DNA of 58,215 nt from an uncultured Eubacteriales bacterium. GTDB lineage: Bacteria; Bacillota; Clostridia; Oscillospirales; Ruminococcaceae. Below, piece after piece: positions 27,410-35,300 of this stretch. The notes beneath the pieces were generated by a model. The model was not told the DNA's origin. It saw nothing but the letters and a program-made list of their open reading frames with translations, and did no database searches. Positions within the stretch are counted from its first letter, which is position 1, and every line of letters starts with the position of its first letter. The position numbers were made by a program, and so were the translations under genes. The stretch covers positions 1-58,215 of the forward strand of contig OMXI01000009.1 in assembly GCA_900314975.1 (NCBI GenBank), given 5' to 3'.

Positions 27410-28012
27410 CTAACGCATTTTCGCAAAGTTTTCAAGAATCTTCAAGCCAGTCTTTCCGCTCTTTTCGGGGTGGAACTGACAGCCAAATACATACTTTCCG
27501 TCGCCGACAAGAGCAGGAACTTTGTGTCCGTATTCGCAATAAGCAAAAAGATTCTCGTCCTCACAGAAAGCCTTATAGCTGTGCACAAAATAAACGTACT
27601 CGTTATCGCCAAGTCCGTCAAGCAGACTGCTTTCACGGTTATACTCAAGCTTGTTCCAGCCCATATGCGGTATAACCAGTTCAGGCTCAACCATTTTATC
27701 GACATAGCCTTTTACAAGTGCCAAGCCGGCACATTCCTCAAACTCAAAGCTCTTTTCAAAAAGCAGCTGCATACCAAGGCATATGCCAAGGAACGGCTTT
27801 TGCTTTGCCTGCTGCTTGATTGTATCAACGAGTCCGCTTTCACCGAGCTTTTTCATAGCAGCAGGGAAAGCGCCTACACCAGGAAGTATGATTGAATCTG
27901 CATTTTCCAGATCTTCTTTGCGGCTTGTTAAAATGCTGTCGCACCCAAGATAATCAAGTGCGTTTTTTACAGAAAAAATATTACCTGCGCCATAATCAAC
28001 TATAGCTATCAT
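27410..28012 (-). CDS. hisH: Imidazole glycerol phosphate synthase, glutaminase subunit
   Basis: HisH, 200 aa, a class I glutamine amidotransferase that feeds ammonia to HisF. The triad is visible: the nucleophile in [15 protein letters not shown] (about C80), and His and Glu in CQFHPEKSG near residue 183. The oxyanion strand is PGVGAFP. Its ATG overlaps the hisB stop (TAATG) and AAAGGAG lies upstream. Length is normal. Confidence 0.96.
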   Translation of the reverse strand: MIAIVDYGAGNIFSVKNALDYLGCDSILTSRKEDLENADSIILPGVGAFPAAMKKLGESGLVDTIKQQAKQKPFLGICLGMQLLFEKSFEFEECAGLALVKGYVDKMVEPELVIPHMGWNKLEYNRESSLLDGLGDNEYVYFVHSYKAFCEDENLFAYCEYGHKVPALVGDGKYVFGCQFHPEKSGKTGLKILENFAKMR

Positions 28013-28590
28013 TACAAAACTCCTTTAGTTGAAAGCACTGTACCGCCGTTATAGGCAAGCGCCTGCTTTAATGCGTGTGCAACAGCTTTGAAGATCGCTT
28101 CGCAAATGTGGTGGTCATTCTTGCCATACTCCTGTCTGATGTGCAGGGTTATGCCTGCATTGAACGCGAACGCTCTGAAAAACTCCTCTGCAAGACAGGT
28201 ATCGAACTCACCAATTCTGTCATCAGAAAAATTTGCATCAAAAACCAGGAATGCTCTGCCGCTGATATCGAGCGAGCAGAAGGCAAGAGCCTCGTCCATA
28301 GGAACGTAAGCCGAGCCGTAGCGTGCAATACCTGCTTTATCGCCGAGAGCTTCGGCAAAAGCCTTTCCAAGACAGATGCCTATGTCCTCAACGCTGTGGT
28401 GACCGTCGACATAAAGGTCACCCTTGCATTTTATATTCATATCTACTCCGCTGTGAACTGCAAGAGCTGTGAGCATATGGTCAAAAAAGCCTATGCCCGA
28501 ATCAACAGATACTTCGCCTTTTCCGTCAAGGTTGACCGAAAGCTCAATATCGGTTTCTTTTGTTTTTCTCGCTATATTTGCTGTTCGCAT
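28012..28590 (-). CDS. hisB: Imidazoleglycerol-phosphate dehydratase
   Basis: HisB, 192 aa, the monofunctional dehydratase without the phosphatase domain of enterics. The manganese-binding motifs FFDHMLTALAVHSG, DGHHSVEDIGICLG and KNDHHICEAIFKAVAHAL are complete. No histidinol-phosphatase is encoded in this operon, so that step must be done by a gene elsewhere. AGAGG precedes the ATG. It follows hisD by 24 bp. Confidence 0.97.
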   Translation of the reverse strand: MRTANIARKTKETDIELSVNLDGKGEVSVDSGIGFFDHMLTALAVHSGVDMNIKCKGDLYVDGHHSVEDIGICLGKAFAEALGDKAGIARYGSAYVPMDEALAFCSLDISGRAFLVFDANFSDDRIGEFDTCLAEEFFRAFAFNAGITLHIRQEYGKNDHHICEAIFKAVAHALKQALAYNGGTVLSTKGVL

Positions 28591-28614
28591 AAAAACACCT
28601 CTGTCTTTATTATT

Positions 28615-29904
28615 TCAGAATCTCACCTTGATAGAATTTGCGTGAGCGGTAAGACCTTCTTTTTCCGCAACGTAGATTATATCGTCCTTGCCCTTTTCCA
28701 AAGCCTCGCGAGTGTAGTAAATAAAGCTTGAACGCTTTTCAAAGCTTGTAACGGAAAGCGGTGAGAAGAATCTTGCTGTACCGCTCGTTGGGAGAACGTG
28801 GTTAGGACCTGCGTAGTAGTCGCCGAGTGGTTCGGGCGCATACTGTCCGAGGAATATCGAACCGGCATTATCAAGCCTGCCGACATACTCCATTGGGTTT
28901 TCAAACAGGACCTCAAGGTGTTCGGGTGAAAATCTGTTTGCCATATCGCAGGCTTCATCTTTAGTATTGCAGATAATTATTGCGCCATAGTTTTCAAGAG
29001 AGTACTTTATGATATCCTTTCTTTCGAGTGTCTGCATCTGCTTTTCGACCTCAGCAACGGTCTGCTCTGCTATCTTCTCACTTGTTGTTACAAGAATTGC
29101 AGATGCAAGCTTATCATGCTCTGCCTGTGACATAAGGTCGGCTGCGATGTAGCTCGGATTTGCATTTTCATCCGCCATTACAAGTATCTCACTCGGACCT
29201 GCAAACATATCGATATCAACAGTACCGTAAAGCAGCTTTTTAGCGGTTGCAACATAGATATTTCCGGGACCTACTATCTTATCGACCTTTGGCATTTCCT
29301 CTGTTCCGTAGGCAAGTGCTGCGATAGCCTGCGCACCGCCTGCCAGGAACACTCTGTCAACACCGCAAAGTGCAGCAGCAACAAGTATATCCTTATTCGG
29401 TGTACCGTCTTTAAGCGGCGGTGTGACCATTGTTATTTCCTTAACACCCGCAATTTTAGCAGGAATCGCGTTCATAAGCACGCTTGAAGGATAGGCAGCC
29501 GTGCCGCCAGGAACATACAGTCCTACCTTTTCAAGTCCCCTTACCTTCTGACCGAGAACGCAGCCGTCGGGAGTGCAGTTGACAAAGCTCTGCGCTTTCT
29601 GTCTCTGGTGAAAATCGGTTATATTCTCGATGCAGTTGAGCAGCGAATCAACAAGCTGCGGGTCTGCTTCGGTTAGTGCATCGTTGATAACATCTCTGGG
29701 TACCTCGTAATACTGTGGCAGCTTGCCGTCGAACTTCAGGGTGTATTCCTTAACGGCTTTATCACCGTTTGCCTTAACGTTATCAAGTATCTCGCTTACA
29801 ACGGCAGTTATCTCCTTATTAGTCTCACCGTTGCGCTTTTCAAGCTGCTTGAAAAACTCGACCTCGTCTTTTCCGTTTACATAGATTTTTCTTATAAGTG
29901 ACAT
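28615..29904 (-). CDS. hisD: Histidinol dehydrogenase
   Basis: HisD, 429 aa, oxidises histidinol to histidine with two NAD+. Family landmarks are YVPGGTAAYPSSVLMNAIPA, the zinc and cofactor region AGGAQAIAALAYGTE and GPGNIYVATAKK, the catalytic block MSQAEHDKLASAILVT, and FSPEHLEV with GPNHVLPTSGTARFFSPL near the C-terminus. GGAGG lies 8 nt before the ATG. It follows a small membrane protein gene in the operon. Confidence 0.97.
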   Translation of the reverse strand: MSLIRKIYVNGKDEVEFFKQLEKRNGETNKEITAVVSEILDNVKANGDKAVKEYTLKFDGKLPQYYEVPRDVINDALTEADPQLVDSLLNCIENITDFHQRQKAQSFVNCTPDGCVLGQKVRGLEKVGLYVPGGTAAYPSSVLMNAIPAKIAGVKEITMVTPPLKDGTPNKDILVAAALCGVDRVFLAGGAQAIAALAYGTEEMPKVDKIVGPGNIYVATAKKLLYGTVDIDMFAGPSEILVMADENANPSYIAADLMSQAEHDKLASAILVTTSEKIAEQTVAEVEKQMQTLERKDIIKYSLENYGAIIICNTKDEACDMANRFSPEHLEVLFENPMEYVGRLDNAGSIFLGQYAPEPLGDYYAGPNHVLPTSGTARFFSPLSVTSFEKRSSFIYYTREALEKGKDDIIYVAEKEGLTAHANSIKVRF

Positions 29905-29922
29905 TATTACTTTCCTCCGATT

Positions 29923-30363
29923 CTAAATGAACTGCGGATCATTATCCTGATTAAAAAGAAGGGTAACAGCACAGTTGACATTGATACCGCGCGCCTGCGC
30001 TTCAGCGATAGTCACTTTGACATCGCAGCTTATTATCCTGTCTCTCAAGGTTGGAAAATACTGATTGTAGTACATGACCTTGAACCACACGAACTGCTGA
30101 TTTTGTTTCTTGACACTATGTACATATCCTGCGACAGCTGCGGCATTGGGTATGCCATTGACAGCCTGCATAGGAGTGTTCATCAGATAATTTTTGACAT
30201 CTGCACCGAGCGAAGCGACTATCTGTTCGTCATTTGAATTCTGCTTTTTGCTCAAATACATTATAACACCGACAATTGCACCGACTACACAGCCTATCAT
30301 ACAGCCTCTGAAAGCACTGTCAGCAATAGAATCAAACAAATCATTTCTGATCACATCAAACAT
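29923..30363 (-). CDS. Small single-pass membrane protein of unknown function
   Basis: Protein of 146 aa with no family that I recognise. The N-terminal 18 residues are charged, a Gly-rich hydrophobic helix follows (about residues 19-38, GCMIGCVVGAIVGVIMYL), then SKKQN and a soluble domain with a predicted beta-rich C-terminus (FVWFKVMYYNQYFPTLRDRI, CDVKVTIAEA, CAVTLLF). AAAAGGGGAG lies upstream of the ATG, and the spacing to hisG and hisD is 14 and 18 bp, so it is a genuine operon member. Nothing in the sequence links it to histidine chemistry. Confidence 0.7.
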   Translation of the reverse strand: MFDVIRNDLFDSIADSAFRGCMIGCVVGAIVGVIMYLSKKQNSNDEQIVASLGADVKNYLMNTPMQAVNGIPNAAAVAGYVHSVKKQNQQFVWFKVMYYNQYFPTLRDRIISCDVKVTIAEAQARGINVNCAVTLLFNQDNDPQFI

Positions 30364-30377
30364 TTTATTCTCCCCTT

Positions 30378-31013
30378 TTATTTATCAAGATTTTTCTCTA
30401 CAAGCTCTACAAAGCTCTCAATCTCTTTTTGACGAAGTTTCATACTGACCATATTCACAATAAGTCTTGCAGAGATAGGACATACATCCTCAATGACCTC
30501 AAGACCGTTTTCCTTAAGTGTTGTACCAGTCTCGACAATATCAACTATACCGTCGGCAAGCTCAAGCAAAGGCGCAAGTTCGACAGAACCCTCAATCTTG
30601 ACGATATCAACGTCCATGCCCTTGCTTTCAAAGAACTTTCTTGTAATATTAGGATATTTGGTTGCTATCGTCTTAACATTGTAGCCTGCATAAAAATCAT
30701 AGCCTTTTTTTGTAGCAAGTGCAAATTTGCATCTGCCGAAACCGAGGTCAACAAGCTCAAAGCACTTACCCTGCATTTCCATAATCGTATCCTTACCGAC
30801 AACACCCATATCGCAAACACCGTGTTCAACATAGGTTATAACGTCGTTTGCCTTTGCAAGAACGACCTCAAGATTTCCGTCGGGAACGGAGAGGATAAGC
30901 TTTCTGCCCTTTTCTCTTATAGATGTACAGTCGTAACCGAATCTTTCAAGCAGCCCGACTGTATCTTTTTCCAATCTGCCCTTTGTAAGAGCAATTCGCA
31001 GTGGTTTATTCAT
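30378..31013 (-). CDS. hisG: ATP phosphoribosyltransferase, short form
   Basis: HisG, 211 aa, condenses ATP with PRPP, the first step of histidine synthesis. It has LRIALTKGRLEKDTVGLLE, the DMGVVGKDTI block and the PRPP loop IVDIVETGTTLKENGLEV. The length shows the short form, which lacks the C-terminal regulatory domain and needs HisZ for activity and histidine feedback; hisZ lies directly upstream. I chose the ATG at 31013, with GGAGG 8 nt upstream; the longer frame starts at TTG within the Shine-Dalgarno sequence. Confidence 0.96.
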   Translation of the reverse strand: MNKPLRIALTKGRLEKDTVGLLERFGYDCTSIREKGRKLILSVPDGNLEVVLAKANDVITYVEHGVCDMGVVGKDTIMEMQGKCFELVDLGFGRCKFALATKKGYDFYAGYNVKTIATKYPNITRKFFESKGMDVDIVKIEGSVELAPLLELADGIVDIVETGTTLKENGLEVIEDVCPISARLIVNMVSMKLRQKEIESFVELVEKNLDK

Positions 31014-31034
31014 AATATGTACCTCCAATTACTC

Positions 31035-32234
31035 TCACAAGGTTATTTCTTTTATTTCATCGTTGATAGCGACAATTTTTGTTATGCCGTTCTCTTTTGC
31101 ATACGCTGCAGTTTCATCGTATGTATCAAAGAGAGAATTCTCAACCTTAAAGCCCTGTTTTACAAGGTCGTGCGCATAAGCAACAGCCTCTACCTCGTAA
31201 TCTTTTTCACCAAATACAATGACCTCTGCCTTTTTTCCGCTGCTATTGGTGCCTTGCAGCATCATATGCTTGGCAGCGCTGTCAACATTGACCCCGAAGC
31301 CTACTGCATTGCACTCACGTCCAAACTCACCGACAAGGTTATCGTATCTGCCGCCTTTAAGCACAGCCTCTCCGATATTTGAGAGATAGCCCTTGAAAAC
31401 TATTCCCGTATAGTAATCGATATGGCTCACGATACCCAGGTCAAGCGAGATTTTCCCTTCATATCCCAGTGCGGAAAGCCTTGTATAGACCTCGCGCAGA
31501 TTTTCAAGGATTTGTTTAATCTTATCGTTTGTGTAAATCGCAGCTGCTTTATCAAGAACATCAACACCGCCAAAGAGTCTGGGAAGCTGGCGCAGAGCAT
31601 TTGAAACGCAATTGTTTCCAACCTCATCGAGCAAATCGTTAAGCACAGGATAATTCTTTGAATAGATAAGTGATCTTATCTCTTCTTTGGTGCTGTCATC
31701 AGCATCAAGCTTTTCCATAAGCTCTTTAAAATAGCCGATATGTCCGATCTCAAGTCTGAAATTATCTTTATCAAAGCCTGTAAGAGCTTCAAGTGCGGTA
31801 CTCAAGACCTCAAAATCAGCTTTCTTTCGGTTTTCTCCGCCAAGCAGCTCGATACCTGCCTGTACGACCTCGTCGGAGCGTCCCTTTAAAAGTGCATTAT
31901 TCTCGTAAACGCTCTGATTATAAAAAAGTCTCAAAGGAAACTTTGCATCTTTAAGGCGGGATGCTGCAAGTCTTGCGATAGGTATTGTTGAATCAGGACG
32001 CATAACGATAATTCTGCCCTTTGAGTCAACAAGCTTGTACATATTCTCCTGTCTGAAATGTCGTGTACTTGTACTGAACAGGTCATAGAATTCAATACCC
32101 GGAGTAACTACTTCACTGTATCCCAGACCTGTAAAGAGCGTATTTAGTTTTTGTTCTGCCTCACGCCTTGCAAGGCATTCATCAAACAGCAGATCCCTTG
32201 TGCCCTCAGGCGTTATAAGGTCGTTTCTTTTCAT
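31035..32234 (-). CDS. hisZ: ATP phosphoribosyltransferase regulatory subunit
   Basis: HisZ, 399 aa, a catalytically inert paralogue of histidyl-tRNA synthetase that forms a hetero-octamer with short HisG and confers feedback control. The class II synthetase core is visible (ITPEGTRDLL, YKLVDSKGRIIVMRPDSTIPIAR, GGRYDNLVGEFG). It ends in a short alpha/beta domain. I chose the ATG at 32234, because the upstream GTG is only 2 nt from AAAGGA. It is the first gene of the histidine operon, behind a promoter at 32302-32330. Confidence 0.93.
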   Translation of the reverse strand: MKRNDLITPEGTRDLLFDECLARREAEQKLNTLFTGLGYSEVVTPGIEFYDLFSTSTRHFRQENMYKLVDSKGRIIVMRPDSTIPIARLAASRLKDAKFPLRLFYNQSVYENNALLKGRSDEVVQAGIELLGGENRKKADFEVLSTALEALTGFDKDNFRLEIGHIGYFKELMEKLDADDSTKEEIRSLIYSKNYPVLNDLLDEVGNNCVSNALRQLPRLFGGVDVLDKAAAIYTNDKIKQILENLREVYTRLSALGYEGKISLDLGIVSHIDYYTGIVFKGYLSNIGEAVLKGGRYDNLVGEFGRECNAVGFGVNVDSAAKHMMLQGTNSSGKKAEVIVFGEKDYEVEAVAYAHDLVKQGFKVENSLFDTYDETAAYAKENGITKIVAINDEIKEITL

Positions 32235-32260
32235 TCGTTTCACGTTCCTTTGCTTTATCG

Positions 32261-32285
32261 TAGTAAAGTGGTAACATAGTAGTAT
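32261..32285 (-). promoter_or_regulatory. Candidate operator in the histidine operon leader
   Basis: Between the promoter and hisZ, the element TAGTA occurs at 32261-32265 and again at 32277-32281, 16 bp apart, around an AAAGTGGTAAC core with partial dyad symmetry (GTxA...TxAC). It would lie just downstream of the transcription start. TrpR-family HisR/YerC regulators have been proposed for histidine genes in Firmicutes; whether this is their site is inference. Confidence 0.3.
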
Positions 32286-32301
32286 GATATTAACTTAAAT
32301 T

Positions 32302-32330
32302 ATTTTAACACACAATCAAGCCTCTGTCAA
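32302..32330 (-). promoter_or_regulatory. Sigma-A promoter of the histidine operon
   Basis: Minus strand TTGACA (32325-32330), 17-bp spacer, TAAAAT (32302-32307). The leader to hisZ is only about 60 nt, too short for a T-box. The -35 box lies within an inverted repeat (32314-32358). Confidence 0.88.
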
Positions 32331-32358
32331 GTATTTTGCACAAAAACAGAGGCTGATT
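32314..32358. repeat. Inverted repeat spanning the his -35 box and the polC 3' flank
   Basis: Arms AATCAAGCCTCTGT (32314-32327) and ACAGAGGCTGATT (32346-32358) are complementary over 13 bp with one bulged base. On the plus strand the hairpin ends in ATTTTTG; on the minus strand, the direction of polC, no T-run follows. It may be a weak polC terminator, an mRNA 3' stabiliser or a DNA site acting on the his promoter. Confidence 0.6.
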
Positions 32359-32382
32359 TTTGTAAACTATTTATTAATCGCT

Positions 32383-35300
32383 TTAGAAAAGAGTTAGCTG
32401 GTTCTGCTTTGGCAGGTCACCAAAAGCGCCGTTTCTGTCCAGAGCCTCGACAACAGACTTAGGAACTCCGCTTTGGATCTGGAACTCCTCAACCGAGATA
32501 AATCCCTTATCCTGCGCCTTTTCATAGATAAGATTTGCCGCATTTTCACCTACGCCGTTAAGTGAACAGAACGGAAGTCTGATTTTTCCGTCCTCTATCT
32601 GATAGATGAAGGCATGTGATTTATAAATATCAACGGGCAGAAATTCATATCCTCTTGACAGCATTTCGTTTGCGATAAGAAGCATATCGCGGACATCTTC
32701 GTCCTTCTTGGTTTTTTCAGCCTTTGGTTTAGCCTCGATTTCCTGTATTTTAGAACGGACAAGGTACATTCCCTTCATAACAGTCTCGGCATCAAAATCT
32801 TCACCGCGCACTGTAAACAGAGTTGCATAAAAGCAGAGCGGGTCGTGTACTTTGAACCAGCAAAGTCTTATCGCCGCGATAACATATGCCGCCGCGTGAG
32901 CTTTCGGGAACATATACTTTATCTTCAGACAGCTATCTATGTACCACTCGGGGACATCATGCGCGCGCATTTCGTTTTTCATATCCTCTGTCAGCAGTTT
33001 CGGCGCATTACCCTTACGGGTTATCTCCATTATCTTGAACGAAAGGCTCTTGTCAACGCCGTGATAGATAAGGTACGTCATAATGCTGTCACGTGTACCG
33101 ATAACATTTGAAATATCGCATATACCTGCTTCGATAAGGTCTTTTGCGTTGCCAAGCCAAACGTCTGTACCGTGAGAAAGTCCTGATATCTGCAAGAGGT
33201 CGGAAAAATTCTTCGGCTTTGCATCAAGAAGCATCTGACATACAAATTTTGTACCCATTTCGGGTATACCGAGTGTTCCTGTTCTGCAGAAGATATCATC
33301 TGGTGTAACACCCAGAACCTCGGGTGACGTGAACAGCTTATATACGTCAGGGTCGGACATAGGAACCTTGGTTATATCCTTACCGCTGAACTGTTCAAGG
33401 TATTTATACATAGTCGGAACATCGTGTCCAAGCTCGTCGAGCTTAAGAATGGTATCGTGCAGAGAATGGAAGTCAAAGTGCGTGGTAACCATATCGGAAT
33501 CAACTTTTTCTGCAGGGTGCTGGACAGGTGTGAAATCGTATACCTCGTAGTCGCTCGGAATAACGACCATTCCGCCCGGGTGCTGTGAGGTGGTGCGCTT
33601 GATTCCGCAGCAGCCTATCTTCAAGCGCTCTATCTCTGCCTTTGGCAAAGTCTTTCCGCGCTCGTCAAGATACTTCATAACATAGCCGTATGCGGTATTC
33701 TCCTGAACGCCGCTGATAGTACCTGCTTTGAAAACGTGATCTTCACCGAAAAGCTGCTCGGTATACTTATGTGCCTTTGCCTGATAATCGCCCGAAAAGT
33801 TAAGGTCAATATCAGGCGCTTTGTCGCCGTGGAAACCGAGGAAGGTCTCAAACGGAATATCGTGACCGTCTCTTGAAAGCTCTTCACCGCAGTTTGGACA
33901 GTTCTTTGGCGGAAGATCAAAGCCAGAGCCGACCGAGCCGTCTGTTATAAACTCACTGTATCTGCATTTGGGACACACGTAATGCGGCTCAAGCGGATTG
34001 ACCTCTGAAATACCCGACATTGAGGCAACGAAAGAAGAACCGACCGAACCACGCGAGCCGACCTGGTAGCCGTTCTCGTTTGAGTTAGCAACAAGCTTTT
34101 GCGAGATCATATAAAGTACTGCAAAACCGTGTTTTATAATAGAGTCAAGCTCTCTTTCAAGTCTGTCAAAAACGATTGGCGGGATATGCCCCTTGTAGAA
34201 CTCGCTGATGTGTTCAAGCTGTCCGTCACCAAGCTCGCTCTCCGGTGGGACGATAATTTCATCGGGGTCACAGTCTCCGTAAATGCTCAGGCATCTTCTC
34301 CAGCAAATGACCTGAAGCTCGTAGACGGCACCCTCGATAAACGGCGTATATGTGCCGTTGGGGAATGCTTTAAGGTCGGGGTCGACCATATCGGCTACCC
34401 TGTTTGGATTGGTTACAACGACCTCAAAAGCCTTATCCTCGCCAAGATAAGAGAACTCGTCAAGCATTTGCTGTGTAGTTTTGAAATACAGCGGCGCCTG
34501 CTGGTCAGCATCGGCAAAACCCTGTCCAGCCATTATAATCGCTCTGAACTGGGCATCGGACTTGTCCATAAAATGAACGTCACCTGTTGCACATACAGGT
34601 ATTCCTAACTCTTCGCCGAGTTTGCATACAGCTCTGTTGAAATCTCTTAAATCCTCGTAAGAGCCAACATCACCCTTGCGAAGCATAAACTCGTTATTGC
34701 CTATCGGCTGTATCTCAAGGTAGTCATAAAACGAAGCTATCTGTTTGATTTTCTCCCACGGGTCTTTATTTACGATTGCTCTGAACACCTCGCCCTGCTC
34801 GCAGGCAGAGCCGACGATCAAGCCCTCACGCAGCTTTACAAGCTCAGATTTAGGAATAAGAGGACGCTTTTTATAGTATTTAAGGTTTGAATATGAAATC
34901 AGCTTATAAAGATTTTTAAGTCCTGTATTATTGCGCACAAGGATAATCTGGTGGTAACGCTTGAGATTTCTTACATCTTCGGGGTTTTCGTTTGCAAGCA
35001 GACTGTTGAGCATATCAACGCTTAAAACTATCAGCGGATACTGTTTGATAAGCACTGTACAGAAATGTATGAACATTTCCGCTGCAAGCTGTGCGCCCTC
35101 AAGACCTTTAGCGGCGATTTCAGACATCTGCTTATGTGAAAGAACAGTTTCAATCTTCAGGTTATTCAGACCGTCAAGCATAAGTCTGCACATTTCGGAA
35201 AGCTTGACATAAGAGTAATCAAAAGAGATATTACAGCTTTTCAGCAGCGAGTCAAGCAGTGTTTTTGAGTTTGTGCCGTCGTAGAAAACAAGCACCGCGC

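Noticed and set aside
32235-32301. T-box or His-rich leader peptide before hisZ
   Set aside because: The leader is only about 60 nt, has no T-box consensus, no terminator/antiterminator pair and no run of histidine codons.
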